64,000 bases of DNA from Brienomyrus brachyistius (Eukaryota > Chordata > Actinopteri > Osteoglossiformes > Mormyridae), in assembly GCF_023856365.1 (NCBI RefSeq), contig NC_064540.1:26280474-26344473 (forward strand), read 5' to 3'. The position numbers and the translations under genes are program-made. Position 1 is the first letter of the stretch; each line of letters opens with the position of its first letter. Shown here piece after piece: positions 27,425 through 41,557 of this stretch. The notes below the pieces were generated by a model. The model did no database searches. It saw only the letters and a program-made list of their open reading frames with translations, and was not told the origin of the DNA.

Positions 27425-28640
27425 TACCACAAGGAAGTGACATACTGGCAGCAGTAATGGGGAAATTCCATATCTTTCCAATAGTGATCCAATGGTAAAA
27501 GATGACATGTACACCGCAAAAAATGGAACAGGGCAAAAAAATCGACTGGAAAAAGAAATAAAGACTTTAGACATCATTTGTACCTACACATTTTTTACTA
27601 GTTACTGTTAGAAAGTGTACATAAGCTGGTGGGAGCAAAGGGCGAGTACGACATACAAACACAGGGCATGGCCGGTGTGATGACAGGTTTGCCGCTGGTG
27701 AGTAATTCCCACTCTTACGCATACTCACAGACTGAGTAAACTCCAGCTGGTTGGAGCCAACAGCCTGACAGACGTGGCATTTAACTAACCGCAAGTTGAG
27801 AGAAGGTAAGACAGAGGAGGCAGGATTTGAAGGTAGACTCTCAGACTGGTCTTTCGGCGTTTTAGTTACACTGTAGTGTTATATTGCTTGTGTGAGAACT
27901 CTTTAGTTTCAGTTTCATAACAAGAATACCACAGAATCCATTTTCAGCCACGCCGACTTTTGCAAATATATACTGCTGTTCTCAATTGTGCATATATACA
28001 CACACACACACAACCACACACACACACAAAGGTATGTTAACATTTTCCCATTAAAATACGTAACATTGTTTGTAAATAGTATTACAGCAATAACTGTACT
28101 CAGAGTAGACTACACTTCATGCATGTTTCCTACCATTTGTTTAGAGAGGAAATTGTAAGCTATGCAGAGCCGTAGAATGTTACTGATTAAAGAACATTAA
28201 ACTCATAAAAACCCCTGAGGAACATTGAAAAATCAATGTATCATTGGGGAAACCTTGATGTATTTTTATATAGAACAATGTATTCAAAATTCTGTTTAAA
28301 TACAGTTTCCTCAAAACACTTTTCCATTTGAAATGAATAAATACTGAATATTGAAAAATTAAGAGAATTAAAATATTCTGCGAAATATTAACCTAACGAG
28401 CTACAAATAGGACTCATAAGTATATGTTGATGGATGAATGCCCATAGGATTTCTGGGAAATGCTATAAACAAACAAATCGTTGTCATTTTTGCGTCTGAG
28501 GGTATTGATATTGAATGCCAGTTGCCATAGTTACTCATCTAGCTTTCGGCTCCATGTTGACTTTCATAACAGTTTTATCTTGTCAAAGTCTATATGTTTG
28601 TCTATACAGTTTTTTGTTCTGATGCTTCATCCTCTGGCAT
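27425..28640. other. Gene-free sequence with a short (AC)n run
   Basis: An interrupted AC microsatellite lies near 27998-28028. Nothing else recognised. Confidence 0.5.
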
Positions 28641-28765
28641 AGTCCATCCATCCATCTTCTTGCCTGTTCTTTTTATCCTGTTCAGTTTTGTGAGGGGCCT
28701 GGAGCATATCCTAGCAGCACAAGGCTCGGACACACCATCAATAGGATGCCAGTGCTTCCTTGGTA
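28641..28765 (-). mobile_element. Decayed SINE 3' fragment, minus strand
   Basis: It starts catccatccatcttcttgcc and continues to ggggcctggagcatatccta, matching the reversed 3' part of the SINE family at low identity. Confidence 0.55.
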
Positions 28766-29445
28766 CATTAGAAATCACATTTACAGTTCATTGTTTTTAT
28801 TTGACCTAGATTTGTCTTGATATTTAGATATTTCTCCTGCCGCTGTCGTCTAACTAAGATCCCCTTGAAAATGGCATGCTGTGCCTCACAACATTTCACT
28901 CACCTCCAGGATGTTGTTTCCCTGTTAAGTTTTCCACTCTGAGTTTATACTGTATAGTGTTCCTGCTGTCAGGATCAGCATTCGACTGGCCTTGTGCCAT
29001 GTGTGTTGTCCCCATTTGTCCAGCAGGTGCTGCTGGCCATCCTGTTCCCTCTTCTGTTGCCCCTCTGTCCCTAGTGTGGTGCTCTACTCTCCGGGCTGCT
29101 GTGTGGCTTAATGGGCTGAGTAGTTGGCTATCATCCTGGTTCCCTTTTGTTGTGGGTTCAAGGCTGGCCAGTGGCCAGCCCCAGCTAGTTGTTTTTTTCT
29201 GTGTTTAACATTTGTCATTTTATGTATTCCAGTTACACTCTCTTGTGTTTGCTCCATGCTTGATGGTTGTATTATGTTCAGTTTTCTTGTTTTAGTTTCT
29301 TTTACTGTTTGAACCTACTGTATCTGTACTGTATCTGTACTGACCTCACATGGTCTTTGTTGCCCCTAGTTTATCATAGCCCACACCTGCTCCTTGCTAG
29401 TCCTTCTTATCAGTATACATAAGTAGCTGCCTATGTTATATTCCT

Positions 29446-29983
29446 TGGGGGGTATTCCATGAAGGAGGATTTCTTGCTTAGCCAGATAACTTCTTGGATT
29501 TAAGGTAGTCTGGGCTAAATGTTGGGGCGGCATGGTGGTGCAGTGATTAGCACTGTTTCCTCACACCTCTGGGAAGCAGGTTCGAGTCTCCTCTGTGTGG
29601 AGTTTGCATGTTCTCCCCATTTCATTGTGAGGTTTCCTCTGGGTACTCCGGTTTCCCCCCCCCACAGTCCAAAAACATGCTGAGGCTTATTGGACTTGCT
29701 AAATTGCCCGTAGGAATGCATGTGTGAGTAAATGGTGTGTGAGTGTGCCTTGTGATGGGCTGGCCCCCCATCCTGGGTTGTTCCCTGCCTCATGCCCATT
29801 GCTTCTGGGATAGGCTCTGGACCCCCCACAACCCAGTAGGATAAGCAGTTTGGAAAATGGATGGATGGATGGGATGGGCTAAATGGACTTTATTTTTGTT
29901 CTCTTACATTTAGCCCAGACTTCCTTAATTCCAACAAGTTATCCGGCTATGCAAGAAATCCTGCTTTGTGGAACAGCCCTTTG
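29446..29983. mobile_element. Miniature inverted-repeat element split by a SINE
   Basis: The left part (29446-29521) and the right part (29886-29983, reversed) share caggatttcttgc-like and gataactt-like blocks and agtctgggctaaatg, over about 75 bp. Without the SINE and one copy of its duplication the element is about 174 bp. The reversed right end gggctgttccacaaagcagg resembles fish miniature DNA transposons; the superfamily is not assigned. Confidence 0.75.
29522..29874 (+). mobile_element. tRNA-derived SINE with 11-bp target duplication
   Basis: Full-length family member, head to ggatggatgg tail, flanked by tgggctaaatg at 29511-29521 and 29875-29885. It carries more substitutions than the 22863 and 63083 copies, including the head (cagtgattagc). 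Confidence 0.93.
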
Positions 29984-30749
29984 GTCAGTCATTGCAGTTG
30001 TTACTCTGTGTTTGTAGCTATGGTTGTCTCCTAGACTGGCTCCCAATTTTACTCTGTTTCCTAGTCGTGTTCCTTTGCGGTACTTTTAGTTAGTTCTTAT
30101 TTTTCCCGTTTTGTTTTTGATCTCTTGATCTTTTGTGGTTGCCCCTTTACTGTTCTGTTTTGTTAAGTCCTCTGTTTGCTGTGAGCCTTTCCAAAGATCG
30201 TCCCTCTTTTTCCTCCTTCTCCATGCCCCTTTGTAACACTTGCAGTCATGGGTTTAGATTTGGGGAAGTGCGCCCCATGGCTGAATTCAATTGCATCAGA
30301 ATGTAGGGTAATTGAGGGCTGAATCGTCCACCAATAAGAGGAAACCAGACTCTCCTAGTCCTGGTTTCTAGCTGTGCATAAACACTCATCAGCAGGGAGA
30401 CCTGAAAATTAAGTGATTAATAACTATTATGTATTCTTTAGATTATTGATGCCTCAGAAGAGATCTAAGGTCAGGACTAAACAAGTAACGGTTTGTTGCT
30501 AATTAGCATTCAAAAGGGATAAATCCCACCGGACCCCTTATGTCCAGCATTACAGGGGGTGCGGCACACAGTGAAAAGAGCCCCGTGTCTTATTAGTACT
30601 GATGTAGAGCCCTTGGTAACAACCACTCACAGTCAAAGTCAATCTTTTAATGAATATTCAGAAAAAGGAGCACAGTTTGGTCTTTACTAGAATTTTAAAT
30701 TAAATACCAGATCTGCGATGGAAATACAGTAAAATGGAAAATTCTCCTT

Positions 30750-30795
30750 ACTTAGATTTACATTTATTCAGCAGATGCTTTTGTCCGATGTGATG
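30750..30795 (-). mobile_element. SINE 3'-tail signature, minus strand
   Basis: The sequence acatttattcagcagatgct followed by tttgtcc is the reverse of the tail phrase ggataaaagcgtctgctaaa found in many fish SINEs. Only the tail is present. Confidence 0.5.
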
Positions 30796-30837
30796 GTTTC
30801 AAATATAGGCAGTTTTATTTTTGTTTGTTTTTCCTGT

Positions 30838-30975
30838 TGGTCCACAACTAGCGCTGTATCCTAACAAAAGGCAAAGGTTGTGGGATTGAATCCTAGGGAG
30901 GGCACAAAGATTGTAATCTTTCCCTCAACTATAAGTCGCTTGAAATAAAAGTGTCAAATAAATTAGTTAAATGTA
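30838..30975 (+). mobile_element. Old tRNA-derived SINE, plus strand
   Basis: A tRNA-like B-box region (gttgtgggattgaatcctag) is followed by actataagtcgcttgaaata and aaagtgtcaaataaa, a diverged form of the common fish SINE tail. It is a different family from the GGAT-tailed SINE. Confidence 0.55.
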
Positions 30976-31724
30976 ATGTCGATGTTATCTTTACTTTCAT
31001 AGCTAGGTCCAGTTCTTGCCGAAGTATACGCATAAATAATTCACTGATTCACTTCACCATTTATTCATGGGTGATAGAATTGAGATCCTATAACCTGAGC
31101 CAGTCCACGTCCTTAGCCACTGCCCTACCTGCTGACCAAATCTGCATGGTACATGTTTCTAGCAATATGCATGCTTTTATTTGAGAAATCAACATCTTCC
31201 CTGTTTCCCTCATCGCTTGTTTGCCTCTTATCTCACACTCCTTGAAGAAAGCAGCAGGAGACATAAATGGGAACAGGCGTCAAGAACAGTTCTTCAGCCG
31301 AAGAAATGGGGAGAGGGAGGTTTGGTCCTGGGCTCCTGAGCTGCACGGGGAGCTGTCCGGATTGGACACAGCTATCAGCATTCATCTGATTAAGAGCAGA
31401 AGGCCGGAAAGGAAACAAAAGAAAAGACAGGGAAGGCATCCCAAGCATGGTGAACAGAAAGAGAAGAAGTAACACTGACAGGTTTTGGTGGGCGCCGCGC
31501 AAAACTCAGGCCAGGCTAACAAAACCACAGGGAAAGGAAAACGTCGATATTCACGGCTTCAGCCTTTATTTTAAGTAAAAATGTTAGCATCCATTATTTC
31601 TTGTTACTTCTTTTGCCGCTCTGTGTCGTTCAGTTAGCCCAGAATCAGTACCAGATGCATCTTGAGAGATCATATTGCTTCATTAGTCACTGTATTCTCC
31701 ACTAATGATGTTGTAATGTATCAC

Positions 31725-31777
31725 AAACCTATGTAAACAGGGGTGACTCTGTTGTGAAAAGCACTATATAAAAACAA

Positions 31778-31808
<31 letters not shown>

Positions 31809-31809
31809 C
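31725..31809 (+). repeat. Retroposon tail with (TGAT)n
   Basis: The sequence gtgaaaagcactatataaaa, then acaaaatgattgattgattg, resembles the 3' tail of a fish LINE or SINE ending in TGAT repeats. Confidence 0.5.
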
Positions 31810-31984
31810 AAATGAAATGGTCCAAAGAAAGTGGGATTTGATTTGTTTTAAATGTTGCTGTGAAAACATTTTTTTTTCCACAAATACCGTGCTATTCTAT
31901 AGGCATAGATCATCCCTGTATCCCTGTACTAAGTTGTCAACAAATTTGAACGAAAATGTACTTAACTATTGAAAATGTCATTGC

Positions 31985-32130
31985 TAAGGAATAAAACCTG
32001 TTACTCAGTGGTTGTGGGATTAAGTCCCATGAGAGGACCTGCCGCCATAGCCTTGAATAAGGCATTTTTGAATGTGAACAACTTCTGATTGCTGGGGTCA
32101 GCTTTCTGGATAAATTCTGATAAAAAAAAA
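31985..32130 (+). mobile_element. Decayed tRNA-SINE-like fragment
   Basis: The phrases ggttgtgggattaagtccca and ccttgaataaggcatttttg resemble the B-box and linker of fish tRNA SINEs. It ends in an A run near 32130. Confidence 0.4.
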
Positions 32131-35100
32131 AACCCTAGGATGTAGCATGCATACAAATGAATATATTTTAGCTATCAGACACTAGAGAAGGCTGTGCAGT
32201 CTTTCCACAGCCCAAGCAGGCTCGCTTCCCAAAACAGAGCAAACAGCATGCTTCTGTATCGATGTGACTCATTCTCTAGAGCTGTTATACGGAGACAATC
32301 AGAAGGTCACCCAGCAGTAGCCTTACAAAAGCCCACTTGCCCATTTCATAACCCCCTTCAACTGACCATTTCTTCATATTGTGACTCTGACCTATTAAAT
32401 GTGGCCTGTTGAAATGGAGGTAAGCTAAGCTCATTATACACCTTGCATAAAATTCCTTTTTTTTCTCCTCAGCCACAAAATGAAGCAAGACATCAGAGTT
32501 CATTAAGAACACAAGAAGCGTGACAAATAAGAAGGCCACTCCGCCAATCTTGTTCATTTTGATAAACACTGGCATCTTTAGAAGTCAGCCATGCAGAATA
32601 TGGGTCCTGATTGGAAAAGGAATTAAGAAAAAGTAGCTAATTTTCCAACCGGTTGTGCTTAATTTCCACAGTGTGAAGGGGGTGCTGCATTACGACACGT
32701 CATCGGCCCGGCGCATCCTTTGTGCGGATCATGCGTATAACCCTATCCACTTATGAAGAGTTGTTCATTAATTGAGATGTAAGAGACCCAAATTTATGAA
32801 TTCTGCAGCAGGTACAAATTTCTCCACATCTTTTATGGGCCATATTTTTCTGCCGGGACTACAGATGAGGTGAAGCAACAACTTAAGTTCGGCAGTTGAG
32901 GTGACCCAGAATGAAGACCCTGAAGCCAGTGATATGCAAAGATCACCAAGCATGTAACAAATGATGTGCCGTATTACAGTAATGTGCAGCAGAACATAAA
33001 ACCAATATGTTACAGACTCTGGGCTGCAGATTTTAGATTGAATTGCACAGTTAACATGGACATTTAACCCCTGACAATCTAATAAATGGGAATATGAGAC
33101 AAACTGGATTTGTCAGCTAAAGAAAATTATAAATGAAGGGCAGATTTTTTTTTGTTTATCTGTGCCTCAAATTAGAGTAAATTCTTATAGGACATCATTT
33201 GGTACAACTGCTTTGTTTTAGAAAATGAGTGTTTAATCATTGTGAGATTCATGGAACAAATGAAAAAAAAAATTTAATGGTATGGGAAAAAAAAGATTTA
33301 AGTGATGTCATGTGGAAAATCTGTTTTTATTTTTAGATGTTAACACTGAAAAAATGTTAAGGTGCTGAAATGAATGCCAGACAGTCACTCACTCTGCACG
33401 ACCAAACAGGTACAGTACAAGAAAATCTGAGGAAATTCCTAATGACTTATCTTCTCACCTCATACATTGCTGCCAGGGTGGAAATTCAAAGCTCCATCTG
33501 CATGCAAGTTATTTAGCAAAAAAGGGATTTTTTTTTTCCTTCCATCTGCCAGTTCTTTTCCTGTACAGGATGCTGAATGGGAGTGAAGTTCATGTGTGCG
33601 TATGAATAGGTGTGTGGGAGTACTGGGATAGCTTCATGTGTACATGCACCCCACTGACAGTGAGGTGCGAATGAATATGAAATTGTTTTTCTGGGTCTTT
33701 CTATTTACTGATGTTGCAGTCATTGCTTTTTCTGCACCGAGCCTCAAAATGCACATTGTGCATAAACAAATCTGTGTCTAAGGGGGTAAAAAAACGTGAT
33801 TTGAATCTGAATTTAAACCTGACACAGAGCGCACATGTCTGTACAGTTGCACAGAAGCGCTGTGGAAGAATACAAAATGAGCATAACTTGAAACACCCAC
33901 ATTCCGCTAACAGGCCCTTTAAAAGAGCTCAGTTTTTAAAAGAACTGCAGACGTTTTATTAATGTATCCAGCTGGCAATTCTGTCATCTGTGATGGGGAA
34001 AAATACTCCTGCACTTATCTGAGAATGGATATTATATATGCGGGGGGAAAAGAAAAAAATTGCGCATTTCCTTGCGCATTTACCATGTGCAATTAACAAT
34101 ACATGCGATGCTCCAATGGCTTTTGCTACCAGTGCTGCAATTGTTCAGTAACATTCCAAGACACAAACACTAACACAAGCCGTGTTCTTCTCCTGTCCAT
34201 GTCTTGAAAGGTTCCAAAGTCTCACCGAGAGTATGAAGCATGACATTTGGATCAATAATGGATGCCGGAATTTAGACCATGTTTTTCTGTAATCCATCAT
34301 TAAATTGATAATCACACTGTGTATATGTTTATGGCTAATTGGATAACACATAAATGCAGTATCCAGGCAATTCATTTTCCTTTTACACTCTGTTCGGTAT
34401 GTAGAATATTTAATATTCATAATATGATTAATCCAAATGCTATGTTCTAGGAGGAATGTATAAAGCAAGTTATCCAAGGCGAGGCTCTGGTTATATCTGC
34501 TTTCGCATAAAACTCCCCAGCCACTGATGGTGCCTTCCCCGTGAGACCTTCCCAGATTCTGTCAGCAGTCACACCTCCCCAGATCCCTGAAACGGCATAT
34601 TTCGTGTACTATATATTGTGTTTATTCTGTATCGTAGTTGAATAAAATAACGGACATCCATTTTCAACATTATAATAAAAGGTGAAAGTGAAAATTTTCA
34701 AGGCTGAGTTTTACTTTCTTGGTGGGTCAAAAACGAATAACGACCCACCCCATCCTTACGCTAAAAGGTAATAAAGGCCAAATCACCTAATTAAAACTGT
34801 CCACACTTAGTAGCTTCATGCTTAATATATGCCACAGCAGCTTTCCCCCTTCCCAAAGTGACTAGATCTGGAGCTGCTCAATAGCACAAGGACATTCACA
34901 CACCCACCAAGGTCACATCCTCCCATCCTGCCTCGTCCAATCGTTAGCTAGCATACTCTAGCACTAACGGTCAGAGAGCTGAGTCCTAATAGGCTGGAAG
35001 TGAAGCAAAAACTTGAATCACATGTCCCAAGCACTCTGTGTGCTTTGCTGCCATGCCTGATTGAGGGAGATGGGAATCGTTTTGGCAAGAAATGGATGCC

Positions 35101-36235
35101 CTACCTCTCTTGGCATTAAAGCAATAGGCTGGGAAATCTCCAATGAATTTATGGCAGTCAAACATATCAGCTGGCCCACAGTAGTGCTTTCTGGTGTCAA
35201 ACCACTGTATTCTGTTTGGGGTTTTTAAGTGATGTCACTTCCTGAAAAATCTCATCACTGGCAAGTAAGCTGTCAAGGGGAACACTGAACTTTGTGGCAA
35301 AAAAAAATCACCAATCAAATTCCCCTCAATAGTAATCCAAAGGTTTTATGACCGCTTGATGTCCTTGATGGCTCAATTATAAAAACATACAAATGATAGA
35401 GCCAGTGACTATATGGAGCCAAGCTAATTTACATTGTCGGTGTGAGCTGGAAAAGTAGATTTTTTTGCTTGTAATGGCTATCTTGTCATGTATATTATAA
35501 ATAGGTCCCCTTAAGAGATGTATTTTATTCAGTATATCTTTTAAATCACCAGCCTTAAATATCATGAATTTCAGCCTAAACTATGTAGTTGGAAGAATGC
35601 TAACATTATCCTTGTCACTTGAACCATTTTATGTTTCTGTATGTCATCCGCATATTAATTGATATTCATCTTCACACACAGTGTCACTAAGTTTAAATAC
35701 TTATCCATATAAAAGACCATTGCTGTGTTTTTATGATACCATATATATATAAACATAGAATTCAGTTACATGTTTCAGTTTACACATTCTTTTTCTTTAT
35801 TTTTTTCCCACAGGTACCTGTGTAATAAAAGATTGTGACTTTGAATCACGTGTGTGGATTCATGCAATGGTTTTCCAGGGCTGAGAAGAATTTTTGAGTG
35901 TAACATTGTTTATAATCATGGAAACGGGTAATAACTAAACACAAAATCAGGAGCATTTTTGGAAGACTCTACCATAGACCCAACAGAGTTATTTCTGTGG
36001 CAGTTCAGTGTGCTGCTCCATGGTTCTCTTGATTCTGTCAGGTCACAATCAGACTAACTGGTAAAATTTACATTAACTGAAGCCCAGTCCAAAAGAAATC
36101 AGGAATAAATATCATTATTGGCACAGTGGCTACATGTTTTGTGCAATTTTCTGCAGGGCTGTGTGCTTAATGATGTCCCCAGCTCTATGTGCTCATTTTC
36201 CTCCCACAAAGACGTGTCATTTATCCTTAAATATC
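32131..36235. other. Gene-free sequence with few repeats
   Basis: Unique-looking, AT-rich, with no recognisable exon. The blocks 32650-32790 and 34360-34470 carry dense homeobox-like ATTA motifs in non-repetitive context and could be conserved non-coding sequence. This is a visual impression only. Confidence 0.35.
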
Positions 36236-36238
36236 ACT

Positions 36239-36249
36239 TTGTGTGTGTG

Positions 36250-36290
<41 letters not shown>
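36239..36290. repeat. (GT)n microsatellite
   Basis: GT run with one GTGC interruption. A weak SINE-like remnant (aactctagatcactgtgacc, ctgactgaaaaag) follows to about 36390. Confidence 0.9.
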
Positions 36291-36292
<2 letters not shown>

Positions 36293-36390
36293 CCCTCAAA
36301 GAACTGTCATCCTATCCGGTATATATGCAGTGCTGTCTCTTTTTCCCACGGCTAACTCTAGATCACTGTGACCCTGACTGAAAAAGTGAT

Positions 36391-39199
<2,809 letters not shown>

Positions 39200-39229
39200 C
39201 TGAGCTACTCACTCCTGTCCATCATATCA

Positions 39230-39467
39230 GCATCCAGCAAGGTGTCATCACCAACTCAGCCTTTCTGGGTACCATTTACTACTGCATGGAGCCAACGGGA
39301 TCAGGCTGTACAGCGAGGGAAGGCAAAGAGCATCTCATGTATGTATCAGAGGACTGCATATCTGACAGCCGCTCCTGATCGTTTGTGGATACCGCTTTTT
39401 AGCGCTCGCTACTTGTTTTCTCTTTCACTTGTCTTTTCTTTTCTTGTTTTATCAGCCGATGTGGAAG
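39230..39467 (+). other. Possible non-coding 5' exon of kcnd3 (end at a donor)
   Basis: Between the (GA)n tract and position 39467 the sequence is less AT-rich than its surroundings. It ends tggaag followed by GTAGGT (39468-39473), a reasonable splice donor. Joined to the acceptor at 40380 it would give a leader exon with an intron of about 0.9 kb. The transcription start cannot be read from the sequence and no clear TATA box is placed. It may not be an exon at all. Confidence 0.22.
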
Positions 39468-40360
39468 GTAGGTCGGTGCGATTGCCTTCGAATAAACGGC
39501 AAGTGTTTCATTTTTCTGCCAGTTTTATATATGAAAATTCAAGGCATGCATATTTTGCTTTTTCGTATACAATGTGATGAGATTCTGATCAGTCGTTCTA
39601 ATAATATTAGTAAAGGTTTAACAAACGTGATTTTAAGTTTAGGGAATATATCCTCGTGAAGCGGCGATAGGTTAAACAGCGTGCGTAATTTGTCCTATAA
39701 CACTTTGATTTTTGTTAATAATCGAGAATAAAAAGTTTAATTAACTGAAGTGTTTGAGTCATGCGTATTGCGCATAAATCGAAAAACTATGAAATACTAG
39801 TGCAGCGAATATACTGTGAAATACTGAGTAAAGTTTAATTATGCAACACGAGTGGCATTTTTCTCCCAGAGATATGCTTTTAGAGATATAGATAACAAAA
39901 ATGACAGGTGGATTACCGGTACTGGTGCTAATTTAACTGTACAAGTGTGAAAATACTGGGCGCTAAAATGAACTTTTAGACACATTTAAAGTGGCGCATT
40001 TTTCTTCCTTTTTAAAATGAGCTTTATCGTGTACCTGAAAACTTAGGCATAAATGCGATTACGTTGTTATCACGGGCAACTAATCTACCCCAGTTAAAGG
40101 TCTGACACCGTTTTAATAGTGAGCAGTAAAAACTCACTGTGCTGTTCCAGTGCTACGCCAATATCTTCTGTTGTTCCACAGCAAGACCACGTAAATGGCA
40201 TTGCAGTTAGCCATAACCCAAATGAGAAGGAGAGGGCTGGCTTTTAAGTGTATAATCCACCTTGTTGCTGAGATGCTTAATGATGTTAAAGGGGTGGATC
40301 TTGAATAAGGCAGAGTACAGGTAACCCCGATGGCTAGCAGTAATATATTGACTCTACCAC

Positions 40361-40380
40361 ATGTCCACCTCTATCCCTAG
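40361..40380 (+). other. Candidate splice acceptor for the coding exon
   Basis: A pyrimidine-rich run ending tatccctag lies 68 bases before the start codon, with possible branch-point sequence a little upstream (ttgactctac). Mammalian KCND3 has a non-coding first exon, so an acceptor here is expected. This is inference; a single-exon 5' UTR is the alternative. Confidence 0.4.
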
Positions 40381-40413
40381 ATGGTTATTAATTTGAAGGC
40401 AAGCTGGTTTTGA
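40381..40413 (+). other. Short upstream ORF in the kcnd3 leader
   Basis: An ATG directly after the candidate acceptor opens a 10-codon frame ([10 protein letters not shown]) that ends at TGA 40411-40413, 35 bases before the channel start. It is out of frame with nothing that looks like an N-terminal extension. If the leader is transcribed as proposed, it could modestly damp translation. No coding function is claimed. Confidence 0.3.
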
Positions 40414-40448
40414 AAGGAGTGGACCTGCTCCCTGATCCCCGAGCCACC

Positions 40449-41551
40449 ATGGCGGCTGGAGTGGCAGCATGGCTCCCTTTCGCTCGGGCCGCTGCCATTG
40501 GCTGGATGCCTGTGGCTAACTGCCCCATGCCCATCGCACCCAGGGACCAGAGCAAAAGGCAGGATGAGCTTATTGTCCTGAACGTCAGTGGGCGTCGCTT
40601 CCAGACCTGGAGGACAACTTTAGAACGCTACCCGGACACCTTGCTCGGCAGCTCGGAGAAGGAGTTCTTCTACAACGAAGAGACTAAGGAGTACTTCTTT
40701 GACCGTGACCCCGATGCCTTCCGCAGCGTCCTCAATTTCTACCGGACTGGCAAGCTTCACTACCCGCGACACGAGTGCATCTCAGCCTACGACGAGGAGC
40801 TTGCTTTCTTTGGTATCATCCCCGAGATCATTGGCGACTGCTGCTATGAAGAGTACAAAGACCGCAAGCGAGAGAATGCCGAGCGCCTCATGGACGACCA
40901 GGAGGAGAACAAGGACAGCAAGCTGCCCCACATGAACTTCCGTGAGACCATGTGGCGGGCATTTGAAAACCCCCACACCAGCACTATGGCCTTGGTCTTC
41001 TACTACGTCACGGGCTTCTTCATTGCCATCTCCGTCATCACCAACGTGGTGGAGACTGTGCCCTGTGGTTCCACCCCCAATCAGAAGGACGTGCCCTGTG
41101 GCGAGCGGTACACAGTGGCCTTCTTCTGCATGGACACGGCCTGCGTCATGATCTTCACCGTGGAGTACCTGATGCGGCTTTTTGCTGCACCCAGCCGCTA
41201 CCGTTTCATGCGTAGCGTGATGAGCATCATCGACGTGGTGGCCATCCTGCCCTACTACATCGGCCTGATCATGACCAACAACGAAGACGTGAGCGGCGCG
41301 TTCGTCACGCTCAGGGTCTTCCGTGTTTTTCGGATCTTCAAATTCTCGCGCCACTCGCAGGGCCTGCGCATCCTGGGCTACACGCTGAAGAGCTGTGCCT
41401 CGGAGTTGGGCTTCCTGCTCTTCTCCCTCACCATGGCCATCATCATCTTCGCCACCGTCATGTTTTACGCAGAGAAGGGCTCCACCTCCAGCAAGTTCAC
41501 CAGCATCCCTGCCTCCTTCTGGTACACCATTGTCACCATGACGACCCTTGG
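40449..41551 (+). CDS. kcnd3: Kv4-family (Shal-type) potassium channel, probably Kv4.3; first coding exon only
   Basis: Kv4 channels form tetramers in the plasma membrane that carry fast-inactivating A-type K+ current in neurons and heart, with KChIP and DPP partners. The exon encodes 367 full residues plus two bases of the next codon. Visible in order: the conserved hydrophobic KChIP-binding N-terminus (about 1-22); the T1 domain (about 40-145) with the zinc motif H104, C110, C131, C132; S1 (about 182-203); S2 (222-247); S3 (255-275); S4 with R289, R292, R295, K298 and R301; S5 (321-342); and the pore helix leading to TTLG. The next bases, GTGAGT at 41552, form a donor, so the filter motif TTLGYGD is split by an intron. 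The start at 40449 lies in a strong Kozak context (gccaccATGg) and matches the family N-terminus. [43 protein letters not shown] and MTNNEDVSG resemble Kv4.3 rather than Kv4.2, although [17 protein letters not shown] is Kv4.2-like. No disabling mutation is seen. Confidence 0.93.
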
Positions 41552-41557
41552 GTGAGT
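41552..41557 (+). other. Splice donor after the first coding exon
   Basis: The exon ends ...cttgg and is followed by GTGAGT, a near-consensus donor. Reading through would give an immediate in-frame TGA at 41553-41555, which supports an exon end here. The intron falls after two bases of the filter glycine codon, matching the known Kv4 gene structure in which the first coding exon ends at TTLG. Confidence 0.9.

Larger units (their letters stand above)
28967..30240 (+). mobile_element. LTR-like repeat interrupted by nested insertions
   Basis: It starts tgtcaggatcag and contains ctggccatcctgttcc, both in the minus-strand relative at 17850-18550, and later cacacctgctccttgctagt in the same relative position. 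It is split by a miniature element (29446-29983) that itself holds a SINE. T-rich sequence to about 30240 completes the match. The 3' border is approximate. Confidence 0.45.

Noticed and set aside
40410..40448. In-frame extension of the channel upstream of 40449
   Set aside because: The codon at 40410 is TTG, not ATG. The ATG at 40449 has a strong Kozak context and matches the conserved Kv4 N-terminus.
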